Below are positions 46,666 through 55,949 of a stretch of 64,000 bases of DNA, piece by piece. The position numbers and the translations under genes were made by a program. The DNA is taken from the NCBI RefSeq assembly GCF_026262505.1, contig NC_067207.1, positions 24,520,082 to 24,584,081 of the forward strand, in the 5' to 3' direction. Under the pieces are notes generated by a model, which worked only from the letters and a program-made list of their open reading frames with translations, had not been told where the DNA came from and did no database searches. The DNA is from Trichomonas vaginalis G3 (Eukaryota; Parabasalia; Trichomonadida; Trichomonadidae). Numbering within the stretch: position 1 is the stretch's first letter; every line of letters begins with the position of its first letter.

Positions 46666-47919
46666 ATGGAAGGTTGGCTTGTTAAGCGTTCTGGAATACC
46701 ACACTTCTGGCACAAGCGTTATTGCGTTATCGAATCGAATTGCTTCTATATTTATCTTGATCAGCAACGCCAAAAGATGACAAATTGGTTTTCTATCACT
46801 CCAAAGTCCCAAGTTGCCCTTATGGAGTCAAAGAAGGGCTTAAGATTCAAAATTACTCAACCAGAAGGTAAGGACTTTGCATTCCAAGCAAAGGACGAAA
46901 AAGAATTCCATGCTTGGCTCAATCACATACTTTTACTTTCAATTCCAGAAAACACAGAGAAAATCAATGAATATGAAATCATTTCAGTACTTGGCCGCGG
47001 ATTCTATGGCAAAGTTGTCTTAGCAAAGCATAAGAAGACAGGCAAGTTCTGCGCCATCAAATCCATCCATAAGAAGGTTCTTCTTGATATGAAGAAGGTT
47101 GACACAATCATGGTTGAAAGAGACATCCTCAAATCCACAAAATCCCCATTCATCGTTTCACTCTTATCTTCATTCCAAACACCATCCAAGTTCTACTTAG
47201 TATTAGAATATGTCTCTGGTGGCGACTTATTCATGCACTTGACAAATAACAACAACGAGATCTCCGTTGACCAAATTAAACTTTACATCGCAGAACTCGC
47301 GGTCGCTCTTGAGCAGCTGCATAAAGATCATATCATCTACAGAGACCTCAAGCCAGAGAACGTTCTCATCTGCGAGGATGGCCATATCAAGTTAACAGAT
47401 TTTGGAATTTCCAAGATGTTGAATGAAAAGCAGTCCACAACAAACACATTGTGCGGAACTGGCGAATACTTAGCTCCAGAAGTCATTTCCGACAAGGGTT
47501 ACACAGAAGCAATTGACTGGTGGCAACTTGGTATTTTAATGTACGAAATGGTTGTCGGAAAGACACCATTCGCTGATACCAACAAGTCAATCATGTACTC
47601 TAACATCATGAACAAGAATCCAAACTTCTTCCCAATCGAAGATGAAAATGCAAGAAATCTTATCGCTCATTTGCTCAGAAAGGATCCAGCAAAGAGAGCT
47701 GGCTTCGAAGAGATCAAGAACTCAAAGTTCTTCGAGGGATTCGACTGGACAGATATGAAGAGCAGAGATGCTTACATGTTCCCAAAGGATTCAAGCAGCA
47801 GCGAAAGCCTCAACAACTTCAATAAGAAGTTCACAGAGGAAGAAGCTGAGGATTCTGATGCCATGCCTGTTATGGAAAAGTTTGGCGATTTCGAATACGT
47901 TTCACCCGAATTCGCTTAA
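46666..47919 (+). CDS. AGC-family protein kinase with N-terminal PH domain (Akt-like)
   Basis: A 417-residue Ser/Thr kinase. Residues 3-92 form a PH domain (EGWLVKRSG at the start, FHAWLNHIL as the closing helix with Trp84), expected to bind phosphoinositides at membranes. The kinase domain runs from about 103 to 359: glycine loop LGRGFYGKV, Lys132 in AIK, YRDLKPEN with Asp227, DFG at 245-247, activation-loop NTLCGTGEYLAPE with Thr261 in the PDK1 site position. The tail ends in a hydrophobic motif FGDFEY (406-411) in which Glu replaces the phosphorylated Ser/Thr. Domain order is that of Akt/PKB, but the acidic motif is unlike Akt. Codon use is richer in C/G than in flanking genes, suggesting good expression. 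Confidence 0.93.
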   Translation: MEGWLVKRSGIPHFWHKRYCVIESNCFYIYLDQQRQKMTNWFSITPKSQVALMESKKGLRFKITQPEGKDFAFQAKDEKEFHAWLNHILLLSIPENTEKINEYEIISVLGRGFYGKVVLAKHKKTGKFCAIKSIHKKVLLDMKKVDTIMVERDILKSTKSPFIVSLLSSFQTPSKFYLVLEYVSGGDLFMHLTNNNNEISVDQIKLYIAELAVALEQLHKDHIIYRDLKPENVLICEDGHIKLTDFGISKMLNEKQSTTNTLCGTGEYLAPEVISDKGYTEAIDWWQLGILMYEMVVGKTPFADTNKSIMYSNIMNKNPNFFPIEDENARNLIAHLLRKDPAKRAGFEEIKNSKFFEGFDWTDMKSRDAYMFPKDSSSSESLNNFNKKFTEEEAEDSDAMPVMEKFGDFEYVSPEFA

Positions 47920-48084
47920 ATTGTTTGATTTTATTTGTTTGATTATATATGTTAATAAATTGTTTTTATATTTTATCGTTAAATTATAGAGATTTTCATA
48001 TGAACAGAGTTCACAACAAATGGGTTTTACATTATCTGAGATATTAAGTTGATTTATTTGATTTAGGTGAAATATCATTCATTT

Positions 48085-49268
48085 TTACTTCAAAAAAGTC
48101 AATGAAATTGAAAGTATAGATATTTTATGAATAAGTACTAATTGATCGATTGTTTCATCTCCATTAGGAATATAAACATAAAAACAAGGAGGTGGTGCGT
48201 TTTCTGAATAATTTGTTATTGTTGTAATTCCTATTTGTGTGTTTATAAATGTGAGAAATGAGCTGGGTAAACCTTCAATAATAGTAGTGATCGTTGAAAT
48301 TGCTAAGCCTGATGAGAGAACTAATGTTGATTCTACATCTCGTATCATACATTGATCATTTGTTTCTTGACTAGATTGTATATCAATTGTTTTTTCATCG
48401 ACATTATTGAAGTTATCTAAAAAACATGACTTAAGAGTAATGTTATCGGTTTCATATTGATTACGAAAATAAAAAGGAAGATTATTGAGATAAAAACAAC
48501 ATTTTTCGAAGAAAATACTTGTTGATTCACAAAGGACAAGCTCAGATTGAGACAAAGAATCCCCATTGTATATGTAATTACATCTATAAATCTTGTTTAA
48601 GTTTTGGGAATATGAATATCTAATAAAAGGGGAAAATGAGCCAGGATTTGATGAATTAAAAAAGTATGAAAAAGCAAAATCAGATTGTGTACTTGGATTT
48701 TTAATCTCATATAAACACCTATTTTCTGCTTTACAAAAACTAATATTTGAATTTAAAATTTTAATATCACCATTGTTCATTGATATAGTATGTCTTCCTT
48801 CATTTTGTCTTCCACTATATGAAATTGAAGAAGAATGAATTTGATTTTTCGAACTAGAATTGGAATTGACTGCAATAAAACTGTGAATACCTATTTTTGA
48901 AGCTGCAGAACCAATGGAACAGATATGATATTGAATACACTGCCCATTATTTGCAAAAAATATTGAACCACCATTACCTTGAATCGATTCGCTCTGAATA
49001 TTAGAGCATTTATAAAATGAACTATCTTCAACAAGACATCTCGTTTCATTGCTGATGGTATCAAATCTAATGGCTCCTTCTGTTTGTAATTTAATAAATT
49101 TACAATATCTAATGTAGCTATTTGATCCATTGGTGCCATTGATAAATTGGTCGGAGGAATTAATGAGTATATTTTTAGGTTGAAAACCGAAAAAACTATT
49201 CCAGGATTGAAGAATATAGGATCAATTTTTGTAAATGAAAAAAAAATAGAAGAAGAGCAAAATTTCAA
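48085..49268 (-). pseudogene. Pmp-like beta-helix surface protein, frameshifted and 5'-damaged
   Basis: A frame open from 49221 to 48085 has no ATG until codon 148 (48780). It includes SSFYKCSNIQ, GNGGSIFF, GQCIQYHICSIGS and GIHSFIAVNS, matching the remnant at 35294-36433. Upstream, the similarity appears to continue in another frame (from about 49268), so a frameshift near 49220, in or close to a run of T on the minus strand, is likely. The C-terminal part has beta-helix-like rungs rich in Asn, Ser and Phe and several Cys. It is a host surface-protein-type family member that is probably not functional, unless the shift is a sequencing error. Confidence 0.55.
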
Positions 49269-50450
49269 ATTGGTTAGTTTCTGATTTGGAAAGGAAATGA
49301 TAGAAAAGAAGGAATACTTGTAAAAAATTAAGTAGGAAGATATGAAATCTTCAATAGAAGCAGAAGACCTCTCAATTCACCACTGAGGAATACTTCTCTC
49401 TGCTGAAATTCTTGTTTAATTTTGAAATTTTTATAAAAAATTAAAAATATCTCATTATACAAGAGTTTTAGCAGGGACAAACATATTTTCCTCTACTATA
49501 CTAGAATCAAAATCTCGAGCACAAAAGTGACATTGAATACTTGTAAGTATAGAATTTCCATGTAAACTATTCATTTCTATCGTTTTTTGTAGTCCACATT
49601 TCCTCACTCTCGATTTTACTCATAAAAATATTAAAAAATCACTATACAATATATAAAATATATATTTATATGGTTAAAACAATGTTATTTTTACGAGATT
49701 TCATCTGAAATTAAAATTAGGAATTTTTTGAATTTTGAACTAAAATTTGTGATTGGCAATTATTGAATAATCGATTGGAATATGAAAGAAATACTTTAAA
49801 ATTGAATAGAATGTGCCGATAGAATTTTTCTCACAATTTTAAAAAGTTGTCCAAATCCTATTTTTGATTGAGTTTTTGCAATTTTTATATATCAAGTGAC
49901 AAGCTAAAAATCAAATTTTTGTTGTACTACTATTAATGCAACTATTTGTAAATTACGTGCATCCTTTGTATTCGAGTAATCAACACCGAGATTACATATT
50001 GTAAGAAAATCTTTGGAATTAGATTTTTATTTGAATTTAAATTCGGACAGTCTATTTCATGTTGCTTCGTGAGAATATATAATTTGCAATATGAAAATGA
50101 TATACATGATTCTGTATAAATAAGTAATTATGCTTTAGGAAACTGCTCGGCATTGCATGAGATCTAATCTTATTAATTTTTTAGATATGTTGAAATATGT
50201 AATATTTAGCTTCAATATCATTTATTATGGTGTGTCTTTGCTGTTTTGTGATATTGGATATCAATGACTCTTCTGTGAACGAAAAAATCATATAAATCAT
50301 TAAATTCTAAACGTAAGCGAAACTAATTCAATTTATTATTAGAATCAAATCTATTTTAAAATTGAGCTATTTGATAAATCACAAAAGAATACTATATATT
50401 TTTAGTCAAAATTTGTTGATAGGAGCTTATTGGCGCAATCTACTGATCTT
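49269..50450. other. AT-rich intergenic region
   Basis: About 1.2 kb with no gene that I can support. It ends abruptly at the GC-richer hairpin array. Confidence 0.5.
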
Positions 50451-51135
50451 CTTGGAAGGAGCGCACAGACCAGTCAGAAGCGCTCCTTCCAGGACCAGAA
50501 AGACTAGAAGGGGGCCCTGACCTTGAGAAAGGACCCCCTGCCAGGTCTTTCTGTGACAATTCGGTTCGCATTGCGAGTGTCTGCTGTTTCTTTTGACTAA
50601 AGCAGCAGACACTCGCAATTATATGTTGCGGCAAGCGCATCTGTGGTGTCGGAATGCACTTGCCGCCAACTTCGAGCAATCTACTGATCTTCCTGGAAGG
50701 AGCGCACAGACCAGTCAGAAGCGCTCCTTCCAGGACCAGAAAGACTAGAAGGGGGCCCTGACCTTGAGAAAGGACCCCCTTCCAGGTCTTTCTCAAAGGA
50801 ATATTGTGCCATTGTGGGAGACATGCAGTGGCAATGTCTCCCAGAATGACACTTTGTGACCGACAGGAGTGCATAATGCACTCTTGTCGGTCATTGTTTT
50901 GCAATCACTTTGTGATTGCAAAAAATTGTGCCATCCAGAGGCAATGTCTCCAGGAATGATATGTGCAGTCCGACAAGAGTGCAGAACACACTCTTGTCGG
51001 TCAAAGTTCCGCATTCAAGTTATGAATGCGGAACATTGTGCCATTGTGGGAGACATGCAGTGGCAATGTCTCCCAGAATGACACATTACGACCAACACGA
51101 GTGAATGGGACACTCTATTCTTTCAATTTTCCCAT
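50451..51135. repeat. Array of about a dozen distinct stem-loops
   Basis: A GC-richer island in very AT-rich DNA made of back-to-back inverted repeats: 50454-50490 (11 bp), 50496-50553 (9 bp plus inner G/C pairs), 50570-50619 (17 bp perfect), 50629-50665 (11 of 12), 50692-50734 (14 bp), 50738-50793 (8 bp plus 7 bp), 50815-50843 (10 bp), 50858-50892 (16 bp with one G-T pair), 50897-50923 (12 bp), 50970-51000 (12 bp), 51006-51034 (12 bp), 51047-51075 (10 bp). Two blocks are duplicated: 50441-50553 with 50681-50793, and about 50803-50853 with 51035-51085. Frames within it are by-products of the palindromes. I know no named family for it. Confidence 0.85.
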
Positions 51136-51536
51136 TAATATTTTTCTTTTTTTATTAGATCAATAAATAAACTATTTTAATGTTTATAATTACATAAATC
51201 CATATGAATCAATCCGCTATTTATTTAGTCTCTAATTTTAATAGCTTTTTTGAATCTTGCAATCTAAATAATTAATATATGCAGGTCATTTTATTTTTTT
51301 TCATAATTACATTATATATAATAATAGATTATATGTCCAAATCGAACAAATTGTGAATTTTTACTTTTGAATGGTATTCAAATTTACCCAACAATACTTA
51401 TCTTACAATTTTTGACATACTTCATAACATCCCACATTATTAAAACTCTCGAAACGAAGTATCATCAAGCACTAAATATATTAATACTTCATAAATAAAA
51501 AGCTTATATCTTTCAAATATGTAATAAAAATCTTTT
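51136..51536. other. AT-rich spacer
   Basis: About 400 bases between the hairpin array and the 3' end of the BspA-like gene. Nothing further seen. Confidence 0.5.
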
Positions 51537-54428
51537 TTAAACATCAAGCCAGTCATTACTGCAGACAAAGTATAAGATAACAATAACTATTAATCCAACA
51601 CCTAAAATAACAGCTGCCACTGTTAATCCGATTTCAGCAGCAGTCATTCCTATTATGTGTCTCCATTTATAATCGTCACTTAATGATTTATCACATTTAT
51701 AAACAACATTTTCACCGAAAACAGAAGGATTGAAATAATTCTTTTCAACAAAAGCATATGTTCCTCTTAAATTCTCTGTTTGGAAGTATTCACCTTGATA
51801 GCAAACACTATATGTTGTGGCTATTGATTGGTGCTTAAATTCTTTAACAGAAGAAGGAATAATGATAATCGAAGCAGGTTTTTCATTTGTGAATTTTTCT
51901 CCTTCGAAAGGAATTTCATTATTTCTAAGATCTTTTAATGAGTTTTCTTCAACGATTTCAACAGAACTTGGAATCTTGAATTGTTGAGGCAATACTCCAT
52001 AAGTTGTTATCAATGCGTTTGTTGTCTTTTCAACAATACACTGACTTTCAGACAAATAATAAGGATTATCATTTGGAATTGTAATTTCTTTCAAATTTGG
52101 ATAATTTACGAAAGCATTTGAATCAATATAATTCACATATTTATGGAGAACTAATGTGAATTTATTTCCAATGAACCAATCATTCTGGGAATCAATTTTA
52201 GTTATGGAATTTCCCAAAGTTATTCTATATAATTTTTCACAATTTGCGAAACATTTTGATTCTATTTCTTGAATTGTGTTTGGAACAGTGAATTCTTTGA
52301 ATCCTGTATTCATAAACATTCCCTCTTTGAGTGTAATCATTGTTGGCTTTATTGTTACACTAGAAAGTTTGATACAGTTCATAAACAAATAGGAATAATC
52401 AAGATCTTCACTATTTTTCATATAAGGAAGTGTAAATGATTCTAAAGAATAACAATTACTAAAAGCTCCTTTTAATAGTATTGTATCATCAGAAATTTCA
52501 ACTTCTGATAGTTTGTAACAGTTCTTGAATGCGTATTCTTTGATTTTAGATATAGATGTTTTGATTGATATCTTTCTAAGATTATAAGAATCTCCGAAAC
52601 TTTCAATTATCATTGGAGTTGATTTTGGTATTTTTGTAATATTCAAAATCTTAAAATGAGAATATTCTTGTGAATTCAATACCAAATATGAATGAATTTC
52701 TAATGTCTCTACTTCTGTGTTCAAACAAAAAGCATATTTGCCAATTTCTGTCATAAAATCTGACACATTAAATAAACTGTCAGAATATGTTGGCAAAACA
52801 CAACAAATTATTGTTTGGTTCTTGTAAATTGTTTTGTTTACAATTTGTAAATTATGATTGTCACTTTTTACAGAAATTGACAAATCAGAAATGTTCAAAA
52901 ATGACATTGGATTGAAATCTTCACATGTTGACGAAATTGTCACTTTTTGTAATTGAGAACAACCGAAAAATGCCAAATTTTCTGTTGTGTTTTGAATCAA
53001 AATTGATTTTACGCCTGAATAACTGAAAGCGAAAGATTTAACTAAATTTACACTGGATATATTAAGTAATGAAACAATTCCGATGCTAGAAAATGCATAG
53101 GAATCAATTTCATCAATAATGTCAGAAAATGTCACTTTTGTCAAATTTGAACAGTTACAAAAAGTGAACTGAGGAATAACAGTGCAAGGAGACTTTATTG
53201 TGACAGTTGTTAAGTATCCACAACCCTGGAAACAGCCTTTTCCAAGTGAATAATTAACAGTTAAAGATTGAATTGAATTTACACCTAAAAACGCAAAATT
53301 TCTGATAGAAAGTGAATTTGGTAAATCCGATAAAACTAAATTTTGGCAATAAGCGAATGAATAATCGCCAATTGTTGTTGTTTCAACGGGAATAGTGTAT
53401 TTAAGGGACTCACAGAACCTGAAACATGAGTTTCCAAAGGCTGTTATTGTTCCAAATGTTACTGAATTTAGTGATTTGCAATTAAAGAAGGCGTTTTCGC
53501 CTATTTCAGTGACTCCTGGTGCCGATACTGTTGTAAGATTCAAACAATCTCTGCAAAATCCTGCTGGAATTGCAATTGTTGTTGAATCTAAAGTAATTTT
53601 TTGTAAATATGGGCATTCACCGAACAAATATTCACTATTTGTAAGTGAAATTGCTGGAACTATTACAGACTTGAATAAACAGCCTCTAAATGCTTGACTT
53701 GAAATAGCTAAATTTGAATTTATTGAAGAAAATGTCAAAGTTGACAAATTAGAGTATTGGAACGCTTGAGTTCCAATTGAAATGATTGTTGAAACTATTT
53801 TAAGTTCAAGAATATTTGTAAATTCGAAAGAATTTTCGCCAATTGTTGAAATCTTCGCAAAATCTATTGTTTTCAAACTAATGCAATGCGAGAACGCGCT
53901 AGCACCTATTGATATTGTGCTTTTAGCCAAATCTACTTGAGTTAATGCGTAACAATGTGCTGCAAATCCGGATGGAATTTCAGATCCTGGAAAACTGATA
54001 TTAGTAAGAAGTGGGCAATGTGCGAAGCACGAAGCTCCGAAAGTAGTGATTTTTGATATGTCAATTTTAGAAATTGAAGAATAAGCAAAGCAATAATCAG
54101 GAAGAGATGTAATGGATGTTGGTAATTGAACTTCTGTTATATAAGCATTGTTCTGAAATAGTCCAGCTTCTAATGCTGTTGTAGATGTTGATGTAATTTT
54201 TACTGTTTGAATTGTTTTGAAATAATCTTTCTTTGGTATTGTTTGAATAGGTGCAGAAATTACTATGGTATTGACATTATTCTCTTCTATCAATTCTGTG
54301 ATTACACTATCATTTGTAAAATCAGTTTCTGCTGAAATTGTTAATGTTTGATCTTCCACAGAGGGTGTACTATGCAATTTTATTGGATTGCGTATTAGTG
54401 TTGAGAAAATTGTGAAAGATCGAAGCAT
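51537..54428 (-). CDS. BspA-like leucine-rich repeat surface protein
   Basis: A 963-residue protein with more than 25 treponemal-type leucine-rich repeats of about 23 residues, of the form I-x-x-x-A-F-x-x-C-x-x-L-x-x-I/V, such as IGENAFFNCKSLNSV and IDSYAFSSIGIVSLL. A single membrane segment (about residues 933-955, GLTVAAVILGVGLIVIVILY) is followed by a short tail CSNDWLDV. This is the typical build of the TvBspA family, surface proteins linked to host-cell and bacterial contact. The N-terminus is only weakly like a signal peptide. I start at 54428 (MLRSFTIF) because it is the ATG next to an initiator-like site. Confidence 0.93.
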   Translation of the reverse strand: MLRSFTIFSTLIRNPIKLHSTPSVEDQTLTISAETDFTNDSVITELIEENNVNTIVISAPIQTIPKKDYFKTIQTVKITSTSTTALEAGLFQNNAYITEVQLPTSITSLPDYCFAYSSISKIDISKITTFGASCFAHCPLLTNISFPGSEIPSGFAAHCYALTQVDLAKSTISIGASAFSHCISLKTIDFAKISTIGENSFEFTNILELKIVSTIISIGTQAFQYSNLSTLTFSSINSNLAISSQAFRGCLFKSVIVPAISLTNSEYLFGECPYLQKITLDSTTIAIPAGFCRDCLNLTTVSAPGVTEIGENAFFNCKSLNSVTFGTITAFGNSCFRFCESLKYTIPVETTTIGDYSFAYCQNLVLSDLPNSLSIRNFAFLGVNSIQSLTVNYSLGKGCFQGCGYLTTVTIKSPCTVIPQFTFCNCSNLTKVTFSDIIDEIDSYAFSSIGIVSLLNISSVNLVKSFAFSYSGVKSILIQNTTENLAFFGCSQLQKVTISSTCEDFNPMSFLNISDLSISVKSDNHNLQIVNKTIYKNQTIICCVLPTYSDSLFNVSDFMTEIGKYAFCLNTEVETLEIHSYLVLNSQEYSHFKILNITKIPKSTPMIIESFGDSYNLRKISIKTSISKIKEYAFKNCYKLSEVEISDDTILLKGAFSNCYSLESFTLPYMKNSEDLDYSYLFMNCIKLSSVTIKPTMITLKEGMFMNTGFKEFTVPNTIQEIESKCFANCEKLYRITLGNSITKIDSQNDWFIGNKFTLVLHKYVNYIDSNAFVNYPNLKEITIPNDNPYYLSESQCIVEKTTNALITTYGVLPQQFKIPSSVEIVEENSLKDLRNNEIPFEGEKFTNEKPASIIIIPSSVKEFKHQSIATTYSVCYQGEYFQTENLRGTYAFVEKNYFNPSVFGENVVYKCDKSLSDDYKWRHIIGMTAAEIGLTVAAVILGVGLIVIVILYFVCSNDWLDV

Positions 54429-54449
54429 CAATAATATTGAAAAATAAAA

Positions 54450-54454
54450 AATGA
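54450..54454 (-). promoter_or_regulatory. Initiator-like TCATT before the BspA-like gene
   Basis: TCATTTTT on the minus strand, central A 24 bases before the ATG at 54428. Fits the trichomonad TCA-Y-W pattern. The Polinton terminus begins only about 150 bases further upstream, so the insertion may have cut the promoter region. Confidence 0.45.
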
Positions 54455-54596
54455 TAAAATTTTAGCTTTAAAATCATAAAACTTTTACCAACAATATGAA
54501 TCATTACTATATTTAATGATATTGACCAAAAAATAACTCAAATCAATTGAAAACCGAGTAAAAAACGTTAATTTTTCTTCGAAATTGATAGAAAAA

Positions 54597-54770
54597 AAAA
54601 AAAAAAGGTAGTGGGGCTTCCAGGCACTTCGTGCCTTCTAGCCCTGATGATGTTTAATATTAATGAAGTTTTTTATTCGGAAAATTGTTAGTCTTCTGGG
54701 TCGAAAACATTATATATAATGTGTCGCTTTTCACAAATTATATATGTTTTCATGTTTTGTCAAGACTTCT
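54597..54770. repeat. Terminal inverted repeat, left end of element D
   Basis: An A tract, GGTAGTGGGGCTTCC, the palindrome GGCAC-ttc-GTGCC (54623-54635), TTCTAGCCCTGA, then a block with TGTCGCTTTTCAC and ATATATGTTTTCATG. The order mirrors 26001-26216 in element C. The two differ in the middle, where C has a duplicated block. Confidence 0.85.
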
Positions 54771-54953
54771 TCGTAAATGTTTTGTCAAGACTTCTTCGTA
54801 AATGTTTTGTCAAGATTTCTTCGTAAATGTTTTGTCAAGATTTCTTCGTAAATGTTTTGTCAAGACTTCTTCGTAAATGTTTTGTCAAGATTTCTTCGTA
54901 AATGTTTTGTCAAGACTTCTTCGTAAATGTTTTGTCAAGACTTCTTCGTAAAA
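54755..54953. repeat. 25-base tandem repeat array, eight units
   Basis: Unit TTTTGTCAAGACTTCTTCG plus TAAATG, with single T/C variants, repeated eight times right inside the terminal repeat. Shorter runs of the same unit recur at about 55025-55100 and 55195-55243. Related to the array at 7705-7853. Confidence 0.92.
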
Positions 54954-54963
54954 TCAGACAAAA

Positions 54964-55023
54964 ATAATGTTTAGGGTAGAAGGTTAGATCTAACCTCTTT
55001 TCTAACCTCTTTTCTACCCTCTT
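54964..55023 (+). terminator. Nested hairpin module, GGGTAGA/GGTTAGA version
   Basis: Outer arms GGGTAGA (54974-54980) and TCTACCC (55013-55019) enclose AGGTTAGATCTAACCT (54981-54996). Compared with the GGTGA/AGGTGAGATCTCACCT modules, both sides of each stem have changed so that pairing is kept. Here it lies in a gene-free subterminal region, so its role may be structural rather than termination. Confidence 0.5.
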
Positions 55024-55104
55024 GAATTTGTCAAGATTTCTTCGTAAATGTTTTGTCAAGACTTCTTCGTAAATGTTTTGTCAAGACTTCTTCGTAAAAT
55101 CAGA

Positions 55105-55178
55105 CAAAAATATATTTTAGGTGAAGAGGTGAGATCTCACCTGTTTTCTCACCTGTTTTCTCACCTCTTGAATTTTCA
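55105..55178 (+). terminator. Nested hairpin module, GGTGA version
   Basis: AGGTGAGATCTCACCT (55127-55142) with outer AGGTGA and repeated TCACCT words; almost the same as the modules in element A. Confidence 0.5.
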
Positions 55179-55260
55179 TGATTTCATCGTAAATGTTTTG
55201 TCAAAACTTCTTCGTAAAATGTTTTGTCAAGACTTCTTCGTAATGAGTGTAAATGACCAA

Positions 55261-55320
55261 AAATAATGTTTAGGGTAGAAGGTTAGATCTAACCTCTTTT
55301 CTAACCTCTTTTCTACCCTC
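55261..55320 (+). terminator. Nested hairpin module, second GGGTAGA version
   Basis: Near-identical copy of the module at 54964, with AGGTTAGATCTAACCT at 55280-55295. No gene is seen in 54954-55467 apart from these repeats. Confidence 0.5.
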
Positions 55321-55467
55321 TTGAATTTTCAAGACTTCTTCGTCATAGGCACGGAGATAGGACCGTTATTTTACAAAACTGACAACACTTTGACCGAGTA
55401 GTTTTTTGTGCTGAACAAATAGTGTCATATAAACATCTGTCAAAAACCGTTTTTTACTTCACTTAAA

Positions 55468-55944
55468 ATGCCACGTAAGCTACGTAAGAATATACGTAAG
55501 AGGAAGAGAGCATTGAAACATCCAATAGTAAAACTGACACCACAACAACAGTTGCAACAACAAATTATGAATGACCCCACTATGCTGCAACAAATGTCAA
55601 GCAACCCTATGCTTTTAAACCGAGTTATTGGTGCACAGAGTGGAGGTTTAAGAGCGGCACTTTTAGCGAAAATGGCAGGCTATGGTGGAGCTGCAGACGG
55701 AACAGCCTATAACCCTCAAAGTCAAATGAATTTGAGTTCACTCAAAAATCAAATAACAGATGTCAAAAAGTCAAACATAGACATACAGAAACAAATAAGT
55801 GAAAACGAAAAGAAACTAGAATATGACAGACACACAAAGAAACTCAATGAGTTAAACGTAGAGAAAAAGAAGAAAGAAGAACAACTGAAAGAACTAAGTA
55901 CAGAGGAATATGCGAAAAAAGTGTCAAAAAAGCAGCAGAAGTAG
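55468..55944 (+). CDS. Basic core-like protein with coiled-coil tail
   Basis: A 158-residue protein starting with a very basic segment (MPRKLRKNIRKRKRALKHP), then a Gln/Met-rich stretch, a Gly/Ala patch (AKMAGYGGAADG) and a Lys/Glu coiled coil from about residue 90. The basic head suggests a DNA-condensing virion core protein. First gene after the terminal repeat region of element D. No named family recognised. Confidence 0.55.
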   Translation: MPRKLRKNIRKRKRALKHPIVKLTPQQQLQQQIMNDPTMLQQMSSNPMLLNRVIGAQSGGLRAALLAKMAGYGGAADGTAYNPQSQMNLSSLKNQITDVKKSNIDIQKQISENEKKLEYDRHTKKLNELNVEKKKKEEQLKELSTEEYAKKVSKKQQK

Positions 55945-55949
55945 CAAAA

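Noticed and set aside
50427-50904. Minus-strand frames of 63-154 codons in the hairpin array
   Set aside because: They exist only because GC-rich palindromes lack stops; the predicted peptides repeat each other and show no protein-like pattern.
54755-54953. CRISPR-like array
   Set aside because: The 25-base units are directly adjacent with no unique spacers, so it is a plain tandem repeat in a Polinton.
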